Positions 35,601-39,849 of a stretch of 39,849 bases of DNA are shown one piece after another (position 1 is the stretch's first letter; every line of letters begins with the position of its first letter). The translations under genes were made by a program, and so were the position numbers. The stretch comes from Acidisoma sp. L85 (lineage in GTDB: Bacteria; Pseudomonadota; Alphaproteobacteria; Acetobacterales; Acetobacteraceae). The stretch spans positions 1-39,849 of the forward strand of contig NZ_LMUQ01000022.1 in assembly GCF_009765865.1 (NCBI RefSeq). The letters are read 5' to 3'. The notes below the pieces were generated by a model, which did no database searches, had not been told where the DNA came from, and worked only from the letters and a program-made list of their open reading frames with translations.

Positions 35601-35755
35601 GGATACTGCGCCGTGACCGTAAGCGTCGGAAATTCGACGTTCGGGAGCGGTGCTACCGGAAGCAGTGGATAGGCGGCGAGTCCAACGAGAAATACCGCCG
35701 CCGCGACGAGGGATGTGGCGATAGGCCGCTTGATGAAAGGCGCGGAGATGCTCAT
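32618..35755 (-). CDS. RND-family multidrug efflux permease (MdtB/MdtC-like)
   Basis: 1045 residues with the full HAE1 layout. The N-terminus is MSISAPFIKRPIATSLVAAA. There are two large periplasmic loops, and the fourth helix carries the proton-relay aspartates in GFVVDDAIVMLENIFRHIE. The second half starts near FRLMTLIVFLATVSLTCALY and ends with the usual LGVAMVGGLLLSQVLTLYTT. It exports drugs, detergents or other amphipathic compounds from the inner membrane and periplasm, driven by proton influx, with the adaptor encoded 37 bp upstream. No outer-membrane channel gene follows, so it must use a TolC-type protein encoded elsewhere. Confidence 0.94.
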   Translation of the reverse strand: MSISAPFIKRPIATSLVAAAVFLVGLAAYPLLPVAPLPNVEFPTLTVTAQYPGASPETMASTVATPLETEFGQMLPGLSQMTSASVLGTTQITLQFGLTTNLGNAETLVLEAINAAEGSLPAAMPSPPTFRAINPADSPIMILAMQSDQAPITDVDSYAENVVEQQISQLPGVGQVLVGGQQTPAIRVQVDPARLAEMGLTLEDVRSVLTSATVDDPKGSVDGPDRSFTIYANDQLTRAAPYNNVIIGYRSGAPIRIRDIGRAIAGPQNRELGAWTNGKQSVLLLVFKQPNANVISTANGIKAQLSALERDFPADIHLNVVSDRTLTIRASVRDVEFTLLLAICLVVMVIFLFLRNVWATIIPSVTIPVALAGTLGAMYLCGFSLDNLSLMGLTIAVGFVVDDAIVMLENIFRHIEGGMKPVDAALQGAGEIGFTIVSISVSLIAVFIPLLLMGGIVGRLFREFAICVTMTIVISAMISLTLTPMMAARFLTAEAHQHGRFYNAVERVFDGMVGFYAKTLDVALRFRLMTLIVFLATVSLTCALYVFIPKGFFPTQDTGIIIGITEVAQDASYTQMAARQQQVDQLVLHDPAVASVVSSVGAGAGGQTANNGRMYITLKPWNQRPGEDATKVIERLDQKMGSLAGIRLFMQPAQDVSVGARLGRTLYQYTLEDTNQGELNSWAPKILARMRRLPILADVTSDQENSGTTETLTYSRDQASRFGILPATIDNILYDAFGQREVAQYFTGNKAYYVVLEATPDEYGKLATLEKLYVKSSSGGAVPLSTLVHETSVPVQPLAINHQSQFPAVTVSFNLKGNASLGAAVTQVQSMEASMGVPATVQGSFQGTAQAFQASLGSEPILVAAALIAVYIILGILYESYILPLTILSTLPSAGVGALLMLMISHYQLTVIALIGIILLIGIVKKNGIMMVDFAITAERRDGLSSHDAIRQACLLRFRPILMTTMAALFSGLPLMLESGAGSELRKPLGVAMVGGLLLSQVLTLYTTPVIYLYLDRLQQVLTPARKKRMPRLANKMSGQPAAAE

Positions 35756-35792
35756 CGGCTATTGGCGTCCTACAGACGGAAGGTAGTACAAC

Positions 35793-36965
35793 CTAGGAGG
35801 GATCTGCCACAGCGGGCTGGCCAGCCGAGAGCCGAGCCTGTTTCGGGGTGTTGGTAACTTTGACATGCATTCCGGGTGCCAGTCGTGACTGGCCTGCGAG
35901 CACAACGACTCCGTGGTCGGAAAGCCCTTTCGTGACGACCGACAGACCGCTGTCCACGTAGCCTACATCGATAGCAGTTTGTGCCACTGTCTGGTCGGGC
36001 TTCACCAGATAGACGAAGAGTCCATCCGGCCCATGCTGCACGCTCAGCGACGGTATCGTAACCGCCTTGTGTAGGGTATCGATCTGCACGCGCGTGTTCA
36101 CAAATTGTCCAGGCCATAAGTGCCCGTCGGTGTTCGAGAACTCCGCCTTGAGCGAGATGGTTCCCGTACTCGTATCAATCACGTTGTTGGGCGTGAGTAG
36201 CGTGCCGCGGGCAAGAAGCGCCTTGCCTTGGCTATCATAGGCTTCGATCGCCACTGGCCCTTTTGCGCGGGCATTCTGAACCTGAAGCAGCTCATCCTCA
36301 GGCAAGGTCAAAACAGCGGCGATCGGTTGGTCCTGCGTGATTGACACAATGCCCGTGGAACTATCCGCCTGAACCAAATTCCCGACATCAAGCTGGTACA
36401 AGCTGACGCGACCGGCGAAGGGTGCGCGAATAACGCAATAGCCGAGATCGATCTGCGCTTTCTCGATATTGGCTTCATCGGCGGCAATGCTCGCGACTTC
36501 CTTGCTCACCGTCGCTTGTTGATCGTCCACCTGCTCAACCGGCGCATAGCTACGCGCGGCGAGGGCCTGGAAGCGGCGAAGGTCAAGCTGAGCGCTCTGG
36601 AGCTCTGCCTCGTCCTCGCTGCGCTGCGCGACAGCCGCGTCCAGCGACGCTTTGAAGGAGGCGGGATCAATCCGGGCGACGACATCCCCCTTGTTGACCT
36701 CCTGCCCCTCGCGTGCGGGAAGGTCGATCAGTAAGCCTGTGACCTGAGCCTTGATTTCAACCGAGTTGAAGGCCTGAACGGTCCCTAGACCGTCGAGGAA
36801 GATCGGCACATCCTTAATCCGCACAGGTGCACTCGTGATGGGCACAGGCGAAGGCACCAATTGCGTCGTTGCGTGGCCGCCTCCGTGGGCCTGCACCTCC
36901 TTCCATGCGACGACTAAGGCGATGCCAGCGAGCGGCGCCGCCATCAACAAGCGAGATTTCTTCAC
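35793..36965 (-). CDS. RND efflux periplasmic adaptor subunit (MdtA-like)
   Basis: 390 residues. An N-terminal hydrophobic segment (LLMAAPLAGIALVVAW) acts as anchor or signal. It is followed by the biotinyl-lipoyl-like half-motif (SVEIKAQVTGLLIDLPAREG), a coiled-coil hairpin with ALDAAVAQRSEDEAELQSAQ-type helices, the second half-motif (VIRAPFAGRVSLYQLDVGNL) and a beta-barrel with a membrane-proximal domain. Adaptors of this kind bridge the RND pump to an outer-membrane channel. It is the first gene of a two-gene operon with the permease. A His/Gly cluster (HGGGH) just after the hydrophobic segment is unusual but also seen in relatives. Confidence 0.93.
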   Translation of the reverse strand: MKKSRLLMAAPLAGIALVVAWKEVQAHGGGHATTQLVPSPVPITSAPVRIKDVPIFLDGLGTVQAFNSVEIKAQVTGLLIDLPAREGQEVNKGDVVARIDPASFKASLDAAVAQRSEDEAELQSAQLDLRRFQALAARSYAPVEQVDDQQATVSKEVASIAADEANIEKAQIDLGYCVIRAPFAGRVSLYQLDVGNLVQADSSTGIVSITQDQPIAAVLTLPEDELLQVQNARAKGPVAIEAYDSQGKALLARGTLLTPNNVIDTSTGTISLKAEFSNTDGHLWPGQFVNTRVQIDTLHKAVTIPSLSVQHGPDGLFVYLVKPDQTVAQTAIDVGYVDSGLSVVTKGLSDHGVVVLAGQSRLAPGMHVKVTNTPKQARLSAGQPAVADPS

Positions 36966-37710
36966 TTCAGATATCCACTACTCTGGTCCTGATGGGCAGA
37001 TCATCAATTCTATATGGATGTGAACCATGCCGTGCCGCGCCATCGTTGCAATATTTCACAATGCGCTCTCCGATAGGTGCTGCGCCGGAAACCGAGCGAG
37101 TTTGGCCTTTGCAAGCTGCTACAACGGCACCGTAACTGAGCATTTTGTGGCGTGCGACAAATTGCAACACGCGACGTTGGAAAACCAGATGGCGCTGCTA
37201 CAGCTTCCGCATCATGCAGACGCAGGGCAGGCAGCTATCCCTTAAAGGCCATCATATGCCTTTCGTGTGCGACGACGCGGAAATGATCGTGACCTTCACC
37301 GCCTCGTGCGCCTTGGAAATGACCACCCTTGCACCATGCGGGCTGTGGCGGACCACTCTCTCGAGAATCGTCGCCCGGATTTGTCTTCTAACGGCCCAAT
37401 ATGCGGCTGTGTTTGCGGCCACGGCGATTATCACCGCAACGCTGACGATCGGCTACTCTCGCGCTGCGGATCTAGGTGGCGTCGCGTCGAAGACGCCGCC
37501 AGCTGCCGGCCCAAGGAGAACAACCCGGACGGCACGGCTTCTGCGAGTGGTCTCTAAGCTTGCGCGGGCTGCTGGCCCCGAAGCCTGCGAACACCTGTGT
37601 CGCTGCAGGCATTCACATCAATGGTCACCCGATCCTCCTAAATGAAGCGCAAGCTTTGCAACCTCAGATTTCTTGGTCTGGACCGGGTGGGCAGCCTGCG
37701 GAAGGTTTAG
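36966..37710. other. Intergenic region upstream of the efflux operon
   Basis: 745 bp between the efflux adaptor start and the stop of the flavin monooxygenase gene. It must contain the efflux promoter. TTTGT at 37144-37148 and ACAAA at 37157-37161 form a dyad, and GCGTG (37150) with CACGC (37168) forms another that interlocks with it. Either could bind a TetR-type repressor, but none is encoded nearby. A plus-strand frame from ATG 37256 to 37645 has a hydrophobic stretch (YAAVFAATAIITATLTIGYS) resembling a signal peptide, then a low-complexity Arg/Ala tail. I rate it as doubtful. Confidence 0.35.
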
Positions 37711-38916
37711 CTAGATCAGCGCGGTATTGGGTTCCTTGCCGGACAAGATCCGACCGAACAGCTCCATGGTTGTGCTGGTGCATATGCCGCCATGGAGGCT
37801 CGCAACGCGCACATCGCGCCACAATCGGTTCATCGGATTGGCTGCCGTTGCAAAAGAACCGCCCGACGCTGCCGCCAACTTATCGACTGCTTCCCAGATG
37901 AGTTGACTCGCGTATCCCGCATCGCGCCAAATACGCACGCGCTGCTCGCGAGTCATTGCCGTGCTGCGGTCCGTGCTCGCTTCAAGTTCGTCGACCGACC
38001 GCCTGAGGATGAGTTCGGCCGCGTCAATCTTGGCGGATACTTCCCCGAGTTGCAGGTGGGTCACCGCCGCTTCGTCCTGCTTCTCGTACCAGGTGTAGGG
38101 GATGCCTCGGTTTGGTGCCTTTGCCAAAAAGAGTTCAAGGGCGGCTTTCGCCATACCCAAGGCGGGAAACACGAGGTTGGTTGCGAGAAAGGGAAGCAGC
38201 GGCATGCGGTACAATCTTCTTGGGAGATGGACGGAGGCGTAGTCTTCCCTGAGCACTTTGCTGAGCAGCGCAACCCGTTCGTTTGGGACAAACACATCCT
38301 TTGCGGTGACGCTGGTGCTTCCGCTGCCCCGTAAACCGATCGTATCCCAGTCATTTAGAAAAGTGATGTGCGACATGGGAACCAATGCGGATCCGCGGCC
38401 AACGAATTTCCCGGCCTCATCATTGATGGGAATACCAAGATTGTCCCACTGCGCGTGATGTGCCCCGCTGTTGAAACTCCATAGACCCTCCTCGATCACG
38501 ATGCCCCCTTCAATAGACCTAGTCTTCACTTTGAGCGGGGCAAGCACGCTTGCCGTGAGTGGCATTCCGGTAACGGAGTATCTTGCATCCGTCACCTGCT
38601 TCGAGTAAAACGCCGTCGCTGTCCAGGTACCCGCCGAAAGCAAGGCGAGTGTCCAAGCGGCGGAACCACTCCCCCGCCCGACCTGAACCACCGCATCCAT
38701 GTAGCTGCGCAGCGAAGTTTGGAGGCCGCCATACATTGTCGGAACCAGCATGTCGAAAAGACGAGCTTGCTGAAAGTCGGCAATTGTCGCGTCGGGTAGT
38801 CTAATCAGCCTATCCGTTTCCGCGCTCCGCGAACGCAACGTGGGAACCAGAGCGGCAGCGGCAGCGACAATATCTACAGAGACAACAGCTGGACCCAGAG
38901 TTGCAGCTACACTCAT
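37711..38916 (-). CDS. Acyl-CoA dehydrogenase-fold flavin-dependent monooxygenase, oxygenase component (HsaA/HpaH-like)
   Basis: 401 residues from ATG 38916, with AGGAG 6 nt upstream. The fold is shown by LPTLRSRSAETDRLIRLPDA-type N-terminal helices, VGRGSGSAAWTLAL, the central beta part (DWDTIGLRGSGSTSVTAKDV) and the C-terminal helices (RVRIWRDAGYASQLIWEAVD, then GGSFATAANPMNRLWRDVR). The ending resembles group D flavin monooxygenases (HsaA, HpaH, DszC relatives) more than true acyl-CoA dehydrogenases, since no catalytic glutamate context for acyl-CoA oxidation is evident. These enzymes hydroxylate phenolic or heteroaromatic substrates using reduced flavin from a separate reductase. No reductase gene is adjacent, and the substrate cannot be inferred. 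Confidence 0.85.
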   Translation of the reverse strand: MSVAATLGPAVVSVDIVAAAAALVPTLRSRSAETDRLIRLPDATIADFQQARLFDMLVPTMYGGLQTSLRSYMDAVVQVGRGSGSAAWTLALLSAGTWTATAFYSKQVTDARYSVTGMPLTASVLAPLKVKTRSIEGGIVIEEGLWSFNSGAHHAQWDNLGIPINDEAGKFVGRGSALVPMSHITFLNDWDTIGLRGSGSTSVTAKDVFVPNERVALLSKVLREDYASVHLPRRLYRMPLLPFLATNLVFPALGMAKAALELFLAKAPNRGIPYTWYEKQDEAAVTHLQLGEVSAKIDAAELILRRSVDELEASTDRSTAMTREQRVRIWRDAGYASQLIWEAVDKLAAASGGSFATAANPMNRLWRDVRVASLHGGICTSTTMELFGRILSGKEPNTALI

Positions 38917-39849
38917 TGCGAGCGCTCCTGGTTAGAGTTAGGGGTGCTAAATATGGCGCCTCGTGCGATTGTAAGGCGCATCGACCATTAGCTTCTCCAG
39001 CGCAGGCTGGGACGGGTGGATCGGGGCACTGGCAAGCGATCATGAATCGTAGCGTTCGAAGCGTCGCACTCCCGTGAACCGGCATGATGCCAGTCAGCGG
39101 AGCGCACCGTATCGAGGCGCAGTTACGCATCAATGTCGATTGGCACCCATCGTGTTACGGATGTAGTCTGACCGCGTCGGCGCGTCGTTGGAGCAGGCGG
39201 GTGGTCCGGCCCTTCGTGGAAAATGTCCCAATTTTACTCCTCGGGGTCGCTCGGCACTACCGTGAATTGCACGAAATCGCGGAAAGCCTCTCCACTCGCC
39301 GGCGTCTCTTCAGCTTGCTTTGCTGAGCCCTATGACTCATCAGACGTTTTGAGGAATCGGCAAGAGTCGGCGTCGGGCAATTCCCTCGGTCATTTTCCCC
39401 GCGTCTCTTAGCCCATATTGCAACGCGGCGACGAAAAGCCACTGTCAACGGCCGGAGAGCGCTCTCCTCGCGCAACGCATGATGAGAATCCTTCTTCGAG
39501 TGCTGAAATTCGAGGTCATTGAATCGGCGAAGTCCGGCCTTCGGAAGCCGCGTGCACCCGCCAAGCTCAAAGCACTCTCATGTTCGCCCCTTCAAGCTGC
39601 AGGCACGGAAAATCTGTCGCTCGTTCCTGAGCCCTTCAGCACGGCCTCCGCTGGGCAAGGCAGGCGACACGATCATGAAACGACGGTTGATCATGCTCTG
39701 ATACGCGGGTTGGTTACCGCCGGACCGGTGATGCGTCGCGGAGCTTCCTCTGTCTAGGATCCAGCGTCGGATGAGCTCCGGCTGGTAGTGCTTGCGAGGG
39801 TTCTCCTGGCCGTGACCGTGCCGCCTGCCTTGCTCAGCTTTGGATGCTT
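38917..39849. other. Terminal stretch with no convincing gene
   Basis: Upstream of the monooxygenase start the remaining 930 bases contain only short overlapping frames on both strands. The part near 38917-39000 should include the monooxygenase promoter. I see no transposase signature, terminal inverted repeat or RNA gene. One frame that stays open to the window edge is listed separately. Confidence 0.4.
39578..39849 (-). other. Open frame running off the window edge, unidentified
   Basis: On the minus strand a frame is open from the window end to a TGA at 39578-39580, about 90 codons. It includes HYQPELIRRWILDRG and ends ERQIFRACSLKGRT. No family is recognised. It could be the 3' end of a gene outside the window or conserved non-coding sequence read by chance. 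Confidence 0.15.

Noticed and set aside
39479-39757. A 92-codon plus-strand frame near the window end
   Set aside because: No ribosome site, no family resemblance, and an equally long frame overlaps it on the other strand.

Overview
The window looks like chromosome of a GC-rich alphaproteobacterium. Pointers are a Hint_2/strand-loop-strand surface protein of the kind common in Acetobacteraceae and Methylobacterium, an AdhB-like triheme cytochrome c beside a ba3-type oxidase, and several Dpp-type and RND transporters. The family assignment (Acetobacteraceae or a Hyphomicrobiales relative) is inference and weak. I saw no rRNA, tRNA, CRISPR array or intact insertion sequence.

Layout. 1-473: upstream region with a perfect 18-bp palindrome. 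474-4115: an autotransporter whose passenger starts with a class-C beta-lactamase-like serine hydrolase. 4661-7526: a decaying gene of 55-residue FG-GAP/VCBS repeats fused to a phospholipase C-type phosphoesterase; the catalytic half is still open. 7498-16457: an uptake and deacylation cluster with an AstE/AspA-type deacylase (-), a divergent polysaccharide-deacetylase-family enzyme (+), a family-5 solute-binding protein (+), and a converging, tightly overlapping (-) operon of a ketopantoate-reductase-like enzyme and DppB, DppC, DppD and DppF homologues. 17130-18611: an AnsP-like amino-acid permease. 18821-23971: a respiratory operon with a diheme cytochrome c, a triheme cytochrome c, a small membrane protein, CuA subunit II, ba3-type subunit I and an anchored diheme cytochrome c. 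24092-25338: a RES-type toxin with its Xre/MbcA/ParS-type antitoxin, followed by small remnants. 26212-27894: a TPR protein. 28075-31854: a 1259-residue strand-loop-strand repeat protein ending in a Hint domain. 32618-36965: an RND efflux permease and its periplasmic adaptor. 37711-38916: an acyl-CoA-dehydrogenase-fold flavin monooxygenase oxygenase component. The last 900 bases hold nothing convincing.

How they fit together. The Dpp cluster reads as import of a peptide-like or N-acylated compound followed by hydrolysis of an acyl or amide bond in the cytoplasm. A perfect-armed inverted repeat sits between the two divergent hydrolase genes and is a candidate operator. The respiratory operon holds seven CxxCH haem sites plus a haem-copper oxidase but no dehydrogenase, so it looks like an electron wire from an outside donor to oxygen. 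The two large repeat-rich surface proteins suggest an interaction-oriented accessory region. The best candidates for under-described biology are the Hint-tailed repeat protein, the serine-hydrolase autotransporter and the seven-haem oxidase operon.
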